Assembly (NCBI RefSeq): GCF_030731595.1
Contig: NZ_JANQTS010000071.1
Location: forward strand, 1-44,768
Direction of reading: 5' to 3'
Length of the DNA stretch: 44,768 bases
DNA from: Yoonia sp.
GTDB taxonomy: Bacteria; Pseudomonadota; Alphaproteobacteria; Rhodobacterales; Rhodobacteraceae
The notes under the pieces were generated by a model, which ran no database searches, was not told the origin of the DNA, and worked only from the letters and a program-made list of their open reading frames with translations. This document shows positions 34,470 through 43,172 of this stretch, in pieces (position 1 is the stretch's first letter; every line of letters begins with the position of its first letter). The position numbers and the translations under genes are program-made.

Positions 34470-35857
34470 GCAAACTCCTGAAGGGTTTCGGCGCGTGCCT
34501 GCGCGTCACGTGGCGCAAGGCCATAGAATGTGATGGCAGGGCCTTTGAGGTCGGCTCGGGTCAATGTCGGTTCAAGCTGCGCCAATGTGGTCGCGATGAT
34601 CTGTTGATCTGCACGGCTGACGTTTTCAATGATTGTCACGGGCGTGGCCGGGTCCGCGCCATGCATCAAAAGACGGCCTTGGATAAAGCGGGCGGATTTC
34701 TTGCCCATGTAGATCGCGGCCACCTCACCGGGCTGTGCAAGCGCTTTCCAGTCGTGATCGGCATAGCCTTTGGTGTCGTGGCCCGTAATCAGGCGCACGG
34801 CGGAATTGCGATTGCGCTTGGTCAGGCTTTGCCCGATTCCCGCGACTGCGGCAGAGGCGGCGGTGATCCCCGGAATAATGCGGTAGGGGATATCGTGGGC
34901 GGTGACGGCTTCGATTTCCTCGTCCAGACGTCCAAAGACGGTCGGGTCGCCCGCTTTGAGGCGCACAACATGGTGGCCGTCCAGCGCATGCTGCACGATC
35001 AGCGCGTCAATGGCGGCTTGGGACATGGAGGCGCCAAAACCCTCTTTGCCGGCATCAATGATGATCGCCTCTCGGCGGGCCAGTTCAAGAATTTCCCCAG
35101 TGACCAGACGGTCGTGGATGACCACATCAGCCTTGTCCAAGGCGTTGCGGGCTTTGAGCGTCAGAAGTTCCGGATCACCGGGGCCTGCGCCGACGAAATC
35201 AACATGGCCTTCGGATTGCTTGGCGGTAATATGGGCATCCAGCAGAGTTTCCAGTGCGGGCAACACACCGGTTTCACCTTTGTCTTCAAAAGCTTTGGGG
35301 CCGTGGTTAAAGTAGAATTCTGACCAGAAATCGCGCCGCTTGCGGCCCATGGGCAGGACATCGACCGCATGGCGGAAGGTCTTGCCGATCCGCGCCAGCA
35401 CACCCAGCGACGTGGGCAGGCGCGCTTCAAGGTCGGCCTTGATCGCGCGGGCCAGCACGGGCGCTGCACCTTCGGTGCCGATCGCAACGGTGACAGGGTC
35501 GCGGTCGACAATGGCGGGAGTAATGAACTGGCTGTCAGCCAGATTGTCCACGATATTGACCAGCGCGCCCTCGGCATGGGCGATTGCGGCGACACGGGCG
35601 TCTTCGGCATCGTCCTCGTTTGCCGCATAGAAAAGGGCAGCACAGAGCGCATCCCCCGGTTCCATGGCGCGTTCGATGATCCGTAATTTGCCTTGGGCGG
35701 CCCATTTGCGGATGTCGTCCGCGATCTGGGGCGCGATCACAGTGAGGTGCGCTTGCGTTTTCATCAGCAGGCGCAGCTTTGCCATCGCGGCATCGCCGCC
35801 GCCGGATAGAACGATCCTGCGGCCTTCGACGGCAAGGAATATTGGAAAGTGCTTCAT
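34466..35857 (-). CDS. cysG: Siroheme synthase CysG (precorrin-2 dehydrogenase/ferrochelatase plus methyltransferase)
   Basis: A 463-residue trifunctional enzyme making siroheme for the sulfite reductase. The N-terminal NAD-dependent dehydrogenase/ferrochelatase region has IVLSGGGDAAMAKLRLLM and NIVDNLADSQFITPAI. The SAM uroporphyrinogen-III methyltransferase domain starts at VDFVGAGPGDPELLTLKA (about residue 220) and has VVRLKAGDPTVFGR and IPGITAASA. ATG 35857 is preceded by AGAGG 7 bases upstream; 26 further open codons lack similarity. It is the first gene of the cys operon. Confidence 0.95.
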   Translation of the reverse strand: MKHFPIFLAVEGRRIVLSGGGDAAMAKLRLLMKTQAHLTVIAPQIADDIRKWAAQGKLRIIERAMEPGDALCAALFYAANEDDAEDARVAAIAHAEGALVNIVDNLADSQFITPAIVDRDPVTVAIGTEGAAPVLARAIKADLEARLPTSLGVLARIGKTFRHAVDVLPMGRKRRDFWSEFYFNHGPKAFEDKGETGVLPALETLLDAHITAKQSEGHVDFVGAGPGDPELLTLKARNALDKADVVIHDRLVTGEILELARREAIIIDAGKEGFGASMSQAAIDALIVQHALDGHHVVRLKAGDPTVFGRLDEEIEAVTAHDIPYRIIPGITAASAAVAGIGQSLTKRNRNSAVRLITGHDTKGYADHDWKALAQPGEVAAIYMGKKSARFIQGRLLMHGADPATPVTIIENVSRADQQIIATTLAQLEPTLTRADLKGPAITFYGLAPRDAQARAETLQEFA

Positions 35858-35881
35858 AGCGAACCTCTGATTTCTTGTCTT

Positions 35882-35896
35882 CAATATAGAATATTG
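35882..35896. promoter_or_regulatory. AT-rich palindrome between cysG and the Lrp-type regulator
   Basis: CAATAT-AGA-ATATTG is an exact inverted repeat with 6-base arms and a 3-base centre, 24 bases upstream of the cysG ATG and 96 bases upstream of the divergent regulator. Its 15-bp, AT-rich symmetry is typical of Lrp/AsnC sites. It is the best candidate for the regulator's operator on the cys operon. Confidence 0.5.
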
Positions 35897-35992
35897 TTCT
35901 GCTATTTGCTCCCCCATGGGCGTTGTTAAGGACATATGTTCTTGATGAACCCAATTTTGGACCGCCTGTCCTGTGATTTTGGAGAATTGAGA

Positions 35993-36454
35993 ATGTCGGT
36001 ACGGATTGATGCCACAGACCGGAAGATTTTAGCGGCGCTGCAAGCGGATGCGGCCCAGTCGCTGGACGATATTGCCAAGGCGGTAGGGTCATCCAAGACC
36101 CCCGTATGGAACCGGATTCGCAAAATGCGCGAGGCCGGAATTATCGGCCAGCAGACGGTTTTGCTCGATGCCGAAGCGCTGGGGTTCGAGGCCTGTTTCT
36201 TTGTCCTGATCCGCACGTCGGAACATGACACCGACTGGCAGGCTCGGTTCCTTAAGGCGCTGAAATCACGGCCGGAAGTGCAGGAGGCGCACAGGCTGGC
36301 AGGGGATATCGACTATATCCTGAAGGTGCGGGTGCGCAATGCGCGGGCCTATGACACGTTTTATCAGGCACTGATTTCCGAAGTGAAGGTGCACAACGTG
36401 ACGGCGCTTTTGTCGATGGAAGAGATCAAGTCGACGGTGGCGCTGCCTTTGTAG
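35993..36454 (+). CDS. Lrp/AsnC family transcriptional regulator
   Basis: A 153-residue regulator. The HTH is in TDRKILAALQADAAQSLDDIAKAVGSSKTPVWNRIRKMREAGII (residues 8-51) and the RAM ligand domain follows, ending VHNVTALLSMEEIKSTVALPL. ATG 35993 has GGAG 8 bases upstream; the 19 extra open codons before it have no similarity. Being divergent from the sulfate assimilation operon, it is the likely regulator of that operon, perhaps responding to a sulfur amino acid; that role is inference. Confidence 0.92.
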   Translation: MSVRIDATDRKILAALQADAAQSLDDIAKAVGSSKTPVWNRIRKMREAGIIGQQTVLLDAEALGFEACFFVLIRTSEHDTDWQARFLKALKSRPEVQEAHRLAGDIDYILKVRVRNARAYDTFYQALISEVKVHNVTALLSMEEIKSTVALPL

Positions 36455-36471
36455 CTGGGAATGCCATTTAT

Positions 36472-36537
36472 TGAACAATGTTCATTTTTGTGTTGACTGC
36501 GGTAAAATGACTCGCTACCAAATGTGAACAATGTTCA
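36472..36537 (+). promoter_or_regulatory. Promoter bracketed by two identical 13-bp palindromic operators
   Basis: TGAACAATGTTCA occurs at 36472-36484 and again at 36525-36537. Each is an inverted repeat TGAAC-N3-GTTCA. Between them lie TTGACT (36493-36498) and, after a 17-base spacer, TACCAA (36516-36521), a reasonable -35/-10 pair. The second copy would cover the transcription start region. The copies are 53 bases apart centre to centre, about five helical turns, so bound dimers would face the same side of the DNA. This suggests cooperative repression. Confidence 0.7.
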
Positions 36538-36553
36538 TATTTGGAGCGAAGCA

Positions 36554-36904
36554 ATGACATATTTCATCAAATCCGCTGGTGTCGCGGTTCTTTTCCTGAC
36601 CTCTGCCTGTGCTGCACCCAGCGTCCAGCACACGGCGCAATCGGTCGACCATAGCGCCCAGGCGGCCAGCCACGGGGCAAGTGCAGTGGCATCAGGTGTC
36701 GCCACAGTCTCGGCCGTGCCGGTCATTGCGGCGGGGTCGGTTCTGACCGTCAGCGGTGCCGCATTGGAGCAGGTCGGCAATGCCTCGATGTCAGCCGGAG
36801 CAGCGGTCCTCGATGCCAGCCTTGGTCCCCAGAACGCCGCAACCTGTCCGCAAGGACAAACTCCAGCATGTGTGGCGCCTAACGGCCCACCGCGGTTGGA
36901 CTAA
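36554..36904 (+). CDS. Small lipoprotein of unknown function
   Basis: A 116-residue predicted lipoprotein. The signal peptide MTYFIKSAGVAVLFLTSAC places the lipidated Cys at residue 19. The mature part is rich in Ala, Ser, Val and Gly (residues about 30-95), with little charge and regularly spaced small residues, suggesting a membrane-associated or packed helical structure; the end holds two Cys and several Pro. No family is recognised. ATG 36554 is chosen for GGAGCGAAGCA upstream and the lipobox position. It is the first gene behind the double operator; the DUF2145 gene follows 12 bases later. Confidence 0.75.
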   Translation: MTYFIKSAGVAVLFLTSACAAPSVQHTAQSVDHSAQAASHGASAVASGVATVSAVPVIAAGSVLTVSGAALEQVGNASMSAGAAVLDASLGPQNAATCPQGQTPACVAPNGPPRLD

Positions 36905-36916
36905 GGAGACCTGATC

Positions 36917-37717
36917 ATGAAACGCATGGTATCCATCATCGCCTTTGCCCTTGCCGCATTGCTGCCTATTCAGGCCACCGCTGGCAGCAGTGCCGCAGGC
37001 AATCCGGTTTTGCCCGCAGAGCAGGTCGCGGCCTTCGCGAACCGCGTCCAGCAGGACCTTGCCTCTCGCGGCGCAAATGTCGCCATCGTGTCCCGTGTAG
37101 GGCGAGACCCTTCGGTTCTGCCGGATGGGATCAACTACACGCATGTCGCGTTCTGGGTGTATTCGCGGATCACCCAAGCGGATGGCAGCACAGGCATGGG
37201 CTACCGTGTCTATAACCTTTACCAAACCGAAGGCGACCTGACCCGCAGCGATCTGGTGCAGGATACGCCTGCCGATTTCTTTGCCGGGGCGCATAGTCTG
37301 GATGCCGGGGTCATCATTCCTGATCCACGTTTGCAGCGCAAATTGTTGGGCGTCATCGCCAGCCCCACCTATGCGGCGCTGCATAACCCCTCCTATTCGG
37401 TTCTGGCGAATCCCAGTTCGGGGCAATTCCAGAACTGCACGGAACATACACTCGATGTGCTGATGGCCGCACTTTACGACACAAGCGACCGCACGCAGAT
37501 CAAGGCCAATATCGCGGCCTATTTCACGCCACAGACCGTAAGGCTGAACGGTTTGCAACGCGCTTTCGCCCCCGCCGCATCGCAAGCCTTGACCACAGCC
37601 GATCACGGGTCCGAGGTGCGCACGGCAACCTTTGGTTCCATCGCGCGGTTCATGCAAAGCAATGATCTGGCTGATGAAGTCTATCGGGTCATGCCGGACC
37701 GGTTGCAACGGTTCTAG
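36917..37717 (+). CDS. Exported DUF2145 protein, possible papain-like fold
   Basis: A 266-residue protein with a cleavable signal peptide (RMVSIIAFALAALLPIQATAG). The pattern INYTHVAFWVYSR (His76) and later GQFQNCTEHTLDVLMAALYD (Cys174) matches DUF2145. A His ahead of a Cys in this spacing is also seen in circularly permuted NlpC/P60-like proteins, so a cysteine hydrolase role at the envelope is possible, but this is inference. AAGGAGA precedes the ATG. It shares the operon and promoter of the small lipoprotein. Confidence 0.8.
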   Translation: MKRMVSIIAFALAALLPIQATAGSSAAGNPVLPAEQVAAFANRVQQDLASRGANVAIVSRVGRDPSVLPDGINYTHVAFWVYSRITQADGSTGMGYRVYNLYQTEGDLTRSDLVQDTPADFFAGAHSLDAGVIIPDPRLQRKLLGVIASPTYAALHNPSYSVLANPSSGQFQNCTEHTLDVLMAALYDTSDRTQIKANIAAYFTPQTVRLNGLQRAFAPAASQALTTADHGSEVRTATFGSIARFMQSNDLADEVYRVMPDRLQRF

Positions 37718-37720
37718 CGG

Positions 37721-38887
37721 TCAGCGGGTGCTAACCATCAACCGCTCTAATCCGTGAAAATGAAAGACATCGGCATAGCGGGGCTGCCCTTCAAGCTGCA
37801 GGCCGGGGCAGCGTGCGAAAAGGACCTCAAGCGCGATTTTCAGTTCCAGACGCGCGAGTGGTGCGCCCACACAAAAATGAATGCCGCCCCCAAAGCTAGT
37901 GTTTTGGGGGCCGTTGCGGATCGGATCGAATGTGTTGGGATTGGAATAAGCCGCCGGATCACGGTTTGCGGCCCCCAGCAGACAGGCGATCTGGTCGCCG
38001 CGCTTGAAGCTGTGGCCGTTCATTGCGACGTCCTCGTAAACCCAGCGGGTGAACATATGCAAAGGCGGGTCAAAGCGGATGATCTCCTCGACCGCAGCCT
38101 CGGTGATTGCGGTCACCCCATGCTCCAGCAAGGTCTTGGTGCCATTGCCCAAGGTATGCACGGTGGCCTCGTGGCCGGCGTTCAAAAGCAGGATGCAGGT
38201 GGTGATCAACTCGTCTTCGCTCAGGCGCTCGCCGTCCTGTTCGGCAGCGATCAGGGTCGAGATCAGATCATCGGTGGGCGTCTTGCGCCGCTTGGCGATA
38301 TAACCGCGCATGAAGCTGACAAAATCATTCGTGGCCGCAATGGCATCCGCTTCGATCTGCGGCGTGCGGCGGGCCTGATACATGGCGACCATCGCGTTGG
38401 ACCAGCGCACCAGATCGTCGGCGCGTTCTTCGGGGACGCCCAGCAGACGCGAGATGATCACGACAGGCACGGGCTGCGCATAAGCGGTGAGCAGGTCAAA
38501 GGGGCCGGACGGAAAGGCATCAATCAGCGCGTGGCAAAGGCGCGTGATTTCCGGTGCCATTGCCGCAATCGTCCGGCTTGTGAAGGCGCGCAGGACAAGG
38601 GCGCGGAGCCGCGTATGGCGGGGCGGTTCCAGTTCCAGCATGGAATGGGCCTCGACATCATAGAACGGCTGAAGATGCTGCGGGACGTGCGGGGCCAGTT
38701 CAGGCGGGCACTCGCGCCCCATGCGACGGTCCCGCAAGACTTTGTGAACCATCGTGTGGGATACAGCACAGGCCATGTCATAGTCATCCCACCAGATGAA
38801 ATCACCCTCCGCGCGCGCGACGTCATAAAACGGATAGGGATTCTGGACAAAAGCGGGATCGGTGGGGGATTGCTGCAAGCGGATCAT
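37721..38887 (-). CDS. Cytochrome P450
   Basis: A 388-residue soluble bacterial P450. The heme-binding loop is TSFGGGIHFCVGAPLARLE (Cys about residue 339), the ExxR helix is in VEEIIRFDPP, and the I-helix is LLLNAGHEATVHTLG. In the I-helix the acid-alcohol pair is AGHEAT, with Thr one position later than the usual GxET, seen in several bacterial P450 families. The substrate is unknown and no dedicated ferredoxin is adjacent; the fpr gene about 6 kb away could supply electrons. Confidence 0.92.
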   Translation of the reverse strand: MIRLQQSPTDPAFVQNPYPFYDVARAEGDFIWWDDYDMACAVSHTMVHKVLRDRRMGRECPPELAPHVPQHLQPFYDVEAHSMLELEPPRHTRLRALVLRAFTSRTIAAMAPEITRLCHALIDAFPSGPFDLLTAYAQPVPVVIISRLLGVPEERADDLVRWSNAMVAMYQARRTPQIEADAIAATNDFVSFMRGYIAKRRKTPTDDLISTLIAAEQDGERLSEDELITTCILLLNAGHEATVHTLGNGTKTLLEHGVTAITEAAVEEIIRFDPPLHMFTRWVYEDVAMNGHSFKRGDQIACLLGAANRDPAAYSNPNTFDPIRNGPQNTSFGGGIHFCVGAPLARLELKIALEVLFARCPGLQLEGQPRYADVFHFHGLERLMVSTR

Positions 38888-39152
38888 GATGACAGCTTTG
38901 TACGGGCATCATGGGCTTTGCAAGGGTCCTTGCGTGACAAAAGGACGAAAAGTAACGCTTGATCAAGGACTTCGGGTCGCCGATGCAGCCCAAATGCGGT
39001 GTGCAAAATCTGATGCAAAGTGACGCAGCCGCGACACTCTGACACGCTGAAAGTACGTGTGTTTTAGTGTGATTTGCATACAGTTGAATACATAAAGCTG
39101 CCCAAAACAAGTTGGGACAGTCTGCGGTCAACGCACACATGGGGGGATGGTT

Positions 39153-39986
39153 ATGGCTGACGAGGCGCTAAGCTTTAAGACATTCGATCGATCCGAGTAC
39201 GAGAGAGCCTACAAACAGTTCCGATTGGTAGAGAAGACTTTGCCTCCAGAGGCCGTCATCGACCTTGCGCGCGAAGTCGTCAAACGACTTGCCGTCCAGA
39301 TGCCAAAGGAAGTGAAGAAAGAAGAGATGCCCGATAAGGCGGACATCGACCAGCTTTGCGAGGCACTCCTGTCCAAGGATGACCGTGCCGCAGAGCGGTT
39401 CATCCTTGCCGTGCGGCGCGATGGCGCCAGCATCAAGACGATCTATCTGGGGTATATGGCCGGCGCCGCGACCCGACTGGGCGAGATGTGGGACGACGAC
39501 GAGGTGTCATTCATCGACGTGACCCTTGGCTGCGGCAAGCTTTATCGGATCATCCGCGGCCTGCGCCATGCGATTGCGCCCGGCATTGTCCATGACAGGG
39601 ATGAATGGCCCGCTATGTTCGCACTTGTCCCCGGAGAGACGCATACACTGGGCATTGAGATCGCGACAGATATGTTCCGGCGCGAAGGATGGGACGTGGA
39701 TATGATGGTCGGCCTTGACCACGATATGCTGGTGGATCAATCCGACCGGCGGGTCTATCGCGCGATTGTCCTGGTTGCCAATTCGGATCAGATGCTGAAA
39801 CCTCTGGCGCGTCTTATTCTGGCTCTGCGGATTTCGCATCCGCTGGCGCATCTGGTGGTCACCGGTAACATCCAAAACCACTACCCCGACATTTGTGATC
39901 TTGTCGGCGCAGATGCTGTGATCAGCGATATCGGAACGGCTGTCGCCAAATTGCGGGGCGTGATCGATACGCCGCTGGACGTATAA
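39153..39986 (+). CDS. Cobalamin-binding (SCHIC/PpaA-like) regulatory protein
   Basis: A 277-residue protein. A helical N-terminal region (to about residue 135) includes LSKDDRAAERFILAVRRDG and YLGYMAGAATRLGEMWDDDEVSFIDVTLGCG, the B12-binding cap typical of this group. A Rossmann-like C-terminal domain has PGETHTLGIEIATDMFRREGWDV, where His occupies the cobalt-ligand position of the DxHxxG motif. Related proteins (PpaA, AppA SCHIC domain, AerR) antagonise the photosynthesis repressor PpsR/CrtJ in light- or oxygen-dependent ways. No photosynthesis genes are visible here. The second ATG is preferred, with GGGGGG 6 bases upstream. Confidence 0.82.
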   Translation: MADEALSFKTFDRSEYERAYKQFRLVEKTLPPEAVIDLAREVVKRLAVQMPKEVKKEEMPDKADIDQLCEALLSKDDRAAERFILAVRRDGASIKTIYLGYMAGAATRLGEMWDDDEVSFIDVTLGCGKLYRIIRGLRHAIAPGIVHDRDEWPAMFALVPGETHTLGIEIATDMFRREGWDVDMMVGLDHDMLVDQSDRRVYRAIVLVANSDQMLKPLARLILALRISHPLAHLVVTGNIQNHYPDICDLVGADAVISDIGTAVAKLRGVIDTPLDV

Positions 39987-40011
39987 GCATCAAAGGTTAG
40001 ACGAGCGGCGG

Positions 40012-40743
40012 TCAGGCGTTCTGGAGTGCTGTGATGATGGGTGAAAAGTCATCCGCCTTCAGGCTTGCGCCGCCGACAAGCGCGCCATCGACATGCGGCA
40101 CGCCAAAGATATCGGCCGCATTGCTGCCCTTGACCGATCCGCCATAAAGCAAGGAAAACGCGGCCCCGTCTGCAAAGCGCGCGGTCAGTCTTGCGCGGAT
40201 ATGGGCGTGGACTTCGGCAATCTGGTCCAGCGTGGGCACCTTGCCGGTGCCGATCGCCCAGACCGGCTCATAGGCAATGACTGTATTCGATGCGGTCGCC
40301 CCGTCAGGGACAGATCCCGCAAGCTGGCCATCAATCACGTCAAGCGTTGTGCCCGCTTCGCGCTCGGTCAGGGTCTCGCCGATACAGATCACTGCGACCA
40401 GACCCGCTGCATAGGCGGCCATGGATTTCGCGGCAACGATGGCGTCCGTTTCGCCATGATCCGCGCGCCGTTCCGAATGTCCGGTGATCACAGCCGTGGC
40501 GCCTGCATCCGCGAGCATTTGCGCGCTGATGTCGCCGGTGTGCGCGCCAGAGGCTTCGGCATGGCAATCCTGCCCGCCAATTTGAAAGGGCAGGTCGGCG
40601 CAGGCGCTGATCAGTGTCGCTGGCGGGCAGATCAGGATATCGACGCCGGCATCACCATGCGCATTCGCAAGGGTTTTCAACGTGGCCAGATCGCCGCGTA
40701 AACCATTCATTTTCCAGTTTCCGGCTGCAATCTTGCGCGGCAT
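40012..40743 (-). CDS. tpiA: Triose-phosphate isomerase
   Basis: A 243-residue glycolytic enzyme interconverting dihydroxyacetone phosphate and glyceraldehyde-3-phosphate. Active residues are Lys in GNWKMNG (residue 11), His in [15 protein letters not shown] (about residue 91) and Glu in [14 protein letters not shown] (about residue 160), followed by loop 6 and the phosphate-binding [16 protein letters not shown]. The sequence is slightly shorter than the usual 250 residues but complete. Confidence 0.95.
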   Translation of the reverse strand: MPRKIAAGNWKMNGLRGDLATLKTLANAHGDAGVDILICPPATLISACADLPFQIGGQDCHAEASGAHTGDISAQMLADAGATAVITGHSERRADHGETDAIVAAKSMAAYAAGLVAVICIGETLTEREAGTTLDVIDGQLAGSVPDGATASNTVIAYEPVWAIGTGKVPTLDQIAEVHAHIRARLTARFADGAAFSLLYGGSVKGSNAADIFGVPHVDGALVGGASLKADDFSPIITALQNA

Positions 40744-40758
40744 GGGCTGATCCTTTTG

Positions 40759-41055
40759 CTAGAGCGTGGCGAGCGTGCGTCGGGCCAATGTGCAGGCCTC
40801 TTCCGGATCGTCAAGGGCGGACATGGGCAAAGACCAATAAGGCATGTTGTGGAATTGCTCGGAACCATCGGATTGCAGCGCGCCCGCCAAAGCGCCTTTT
40901 GCTTTCAAATATATGCGCCCGTCGCTGTTCAGCAGGGCAAAGACCACGCCTTGATGATAAAGGCACAGGCCTCCGAACATTTTGCGGGTTGTCAGATGAC
41001 CAAGATCGGCAAACAGATCGGTTGCAAAAGCAATATCGGCGTCCGAGGCAGACAT
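40759..41055 (-). CDS. TfoX/Sxy N-terminal domain protein
   Basis: A 98-residue protein consisting only of a TfoX-N domain: TTRKMFGGLCLYHQGVVFALLNSDGRIYLKA and MPYWSLPMSALDDPEEACTLARRTL. In gammaproteobacteria full-length TfoX/Sxy promotes competence genes; single-domain forms are widespread and uncharacterised. Its ATG overlaps the stop of the upstream iron-sulfur protein gene by one base (TGATG), suggesting coupled translation. Confidence 0.88.
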   Translation of the reverse strand: MSASDADIAFATDLFADLGHLTTRKMFGGLCLYHQGVVFALLNSDGRIYLKAKGALAGALQSDGSEQFHNMPYWSLPMSALDDPEEACTLARRTLATL

Positions 41056-41417
41056 CAGCCTGCGCTGATATTCTCGTTGAACTTGATGGATTCGCCACAG
41101 CCGCAGGCATCGACCACATTGGGATTGCGGAACTTGAATCCCGCTTCCAGCAAAGACACTTCGTAGTCGATTTCGGTGCCGAAAAGGAACATCTGCGCCA
41201 TAGGCGCGATCATGACGCGTGCGCCGTCCTGCTCGACCACTTCATCAAGTGGATCAACTTCGGTCACGTAGTCCATCGTATACTCCATGCCCGCGCAGCC
41301 GCCCTTTTTGACGCCGATCCGCAGACCCTGATGGCCGTCTTTCTGCATCAGCTTTGCGATTTGCGCCGCTGCTTTATCGGTGATGCTCACCGCTTGCTTG
41401 CCTGGAATGCCGAACAT
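41055..41417 (-). CDS. Iron-sulfur cluster insertion protein (ErpA/IscA/HesB type)
   Basis: A 120-residue A-type carrier. The three conserved Cys are in VKKGGCAGMEYTMDYV (about residue 40) and DACGCGESIKFNENI (two Cys near residues 107-109), forming the cluster-binding site. The start at 41417 is given by AAGGAGCCAATC and homology from SITDKAAAQI; the open frame is 15 codons longer. Carriers of this type deliver clusters to target proteins. ErpA, SufA and IscA cannot be told apart confidently by eye. Confidence 0.92.
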   Translation of the reverse strand: MFGIPGKQAVSITDKAAAQIAKLMQKDGHQGLRIGVKKGGCAGMEYTMDYVTEVDPLDEVVEQDGARVMIAPMAQMFLFGTEIDYEVSLLEAGFKFRNPNVVDACGCGESIKFNENISAG

Positions 41418-41521
41418 GATTGGCTCCTTTGGTCCCATATGTAGGACAGATAGCCCTACCACTCAAGATGGCGGGGTGTCGCTTGCGGGAATTGTGATCG
41501 ATTTCCGGCGAAAGGGCAGGA

Positions 41522-41884
41522 TTACATGAAACCCAGTTCAAGCCGCGCTTCGTCGGACATCATATCCATGCCCCATTGCGGCTCGAATGTCATTTCCACA
41601 TCGACTTGCTTTACACCGGGCAAGGGCTCTACCGCATCGGCGACCCAGCCGGGCATTTCACCGGCGACAGGGCATCCGGGCGCGGTCAGCGTCATAACAA
41701 TGCTGACGGCGTTATCTTCGTTGATATCAATCGTATAGATCAAGCCTAGATCATAGATATTGACCGGAATTTCAGGGTCATAGACCGATTTGCACGCCAT
41801 TACGACATCATCGTACAGCGGATGCTCGGTGGACGAGGGGGCGATCAAGGGCGCGCCTTCAAGGGGGGCGGTGCTGTCGGTCAT
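41522..41884 (-). CDS. DUF59/MIP18-family (SufT-like) iron-sulfur assembly protein
   Basis: A 120-residue protein. The core is VYDPEIPVNIYDLGLIYTIDI (about residues 35-55), then VMTLTAPGCPVAGEMPGWV with the conserved Cys, and VDVEMTFEPQWGMDMMSDEARLELGF. This is the single-domain DUF59 family, which takes part in Fe-S cluster maturation with the SUF system. ATG 41884 has AGGAACCGATGAC upstream; a much longer open frame upstream is not believed. It lies next to the ErpA-type gene, supporting the Fe-S role. Confidence 0.9.
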   Translation of the reverse strand: MTDSTAPLEGAPLIAPSSTEHPLYDDVVMACKSVYDPEIPVNIYDLGLIYTIDINEDNAVSIVMTLTAPGCPVAGEMPGWVADAVEPLPGVKQVDVEMTFEPQWGMDMMSDEARLELGFM

Positions 41885-42041
41885 GTCATCGGTTCCTGTA
41901 TTCCTGACCAAACATATAGGGTTTGGCGGCGGGGGCGTAAAGAGGGCCTTGTAAGGTGTTTGGCAAGTGCCGCGCGAAGTGCCCGCTTCGATTGGCCGCG
42001 CTGGCTCTTGGCAAATTGCCTCAGATCGGGGAAGAGAGGCC

Positions 42042-43172
42042 ATGACAAAACGTTTTTCCTTTTCTTTGAACGCCACAGACGGCAAGGCCCGCACAGGGGT
42101 TATCTCTACGCCCCGCGGCGATATCCGCACGCCAGCCTTTATGCCGGTGGGCACTGCGGCGACCGTCAAGGCAATGATGCCCGAAAGCGTGGCGGCCACA
42201 GGTGCAGATATCCTGCTTGGCAATACCTATCACCTGATGCTGCGCCCGACGGCAGAGCGGATTGCCCGTTTGGGTGGCCTGCACAAATTCATGAATTGGC
42301 AAAAGCCGATTCTGACCGACAGCGGCGGTTTTCAGGTGATGAGTCTGGCCGATCTGCGCAAGCTGACCGAACATGGCGTGACCTTCAAAAGCCATATCGA
42401 CGGGTCCAAGCATGAACTGACGCCGGAACGGTCGATGGAAATCCAAAAGCTGCTCGGCTCCGATATCGTCATGTGTTTCGACGAATGTCCCGCGCTGCCG
42501 GCGGATCGCAAGCGCATCCAGGAAAGTATGGAATTGTCGATGCGATGGGCGCAGCGGTCGCGCGATGCGTTTGGGGATCGTCCGGGTCACGCGCTCTTTG
42601 GTATTCAGCAGGGCGGGCTGGAAGAAGACCTGCGCGGGCAATCTGCCGAGGCACTGCGCGCGGTGGAATTTGACGGCTATGCTGTCGGCGGTCTTGCTGT
42701 TGGCGAGGGTCAGGAGGCCATGTTCGGTGTGCTCGACTTTGCGCCTGACCAACTGCCCACGGATAAACCCCGCTATCTGATGGGGGTGGGCAAGCCCGAT
42801 GATATCGTGGGCGCGGTCAAACGCGGAATCGACATGATGGATTGCGTCCTGCCCAGCAGGTCCGGCCGCACCGGACAGGCATTTACCCGTCGCGGAGTTG
42901 TGAACATCAAGAATGCGCGCCATGCGGATGATCCGCGGCCCTTGGATGAAAATTGCACCTGTCCGGCGTGCAGCAACTATTCCCGCGCCTATCTGCACCA
43001 TGTGTTTCGGGCGCAGGAAATGATCTCTGGCATGCTGCTGACATGGCATAATCTGCATTACTTTCAGGATATTATGCAGGGGATGCGGGATGCGATCAGC
43101 GCGGGCGCGTTTGCTGATTGGGAAGCGGATTTTCACAATCACCGAGCATTGGGCGATATCGAACCGCTGTGA
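42042..43172 (+). CDS. tgt: Queuine tRNA-ribosyltransferase
   Basis: A 376-residue enzyme that swaps guanine 34 for preQ1 in tRNAs for Asp, Asn, His and Tyr. The family motifs [11 protein letters not shown] (general base Asp about residue 92) and [25 protein letters not shown] (nucleophile Asp about residue 267) are intact. The zinc site is [16 protein letters not shown] (three Cys and a His). ATG 42042 lies 9 bases after GAAGAGAGG and is where homology begins; the frame is open 25 codons further upstream. Confidence 0.95.
   Translation: MTKRFSFSLNATDGKARTGVISTPRGDIRTPAFMPVGTAATVKAMMPESVAATGADILLGNTYHLMLRPTAERIARLGGLHKFMNWQKPILTDSGGFQVMSLADLRKLTEHGVTFKSHIDGSKHELTPERSMEIQKLLGSDIVMCFDECPALPADRKRIQESMELSMRWAQRSRDAFGDRPGHALFGIQQGGLEEDLRGQSAEALRAVEFDGYAVGGLAVGEGQEAMFGVLDFAPDQLPTDKPRYLMGVGKPDDIVGAVKRGIDMMDCVLPSRSGRTGQAFTRRGVVNIKNARHADDPRPLDENCTCPACSNYSRAYLHHVFRAQEMISGMLLTWHNLHYFQDIMQGMRDAISAGAFADWEADFHNHRALGDIEPL

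Noticed and set aside
38888..39152. PpsR-type site (TGT-N12-ACA) upstream of the cobalamin-binding protein
   Set aside because: The nearest candidate, TGTGATTTGCATACA, has the wrong spacing (9 bases), and no exact site was found by eye.
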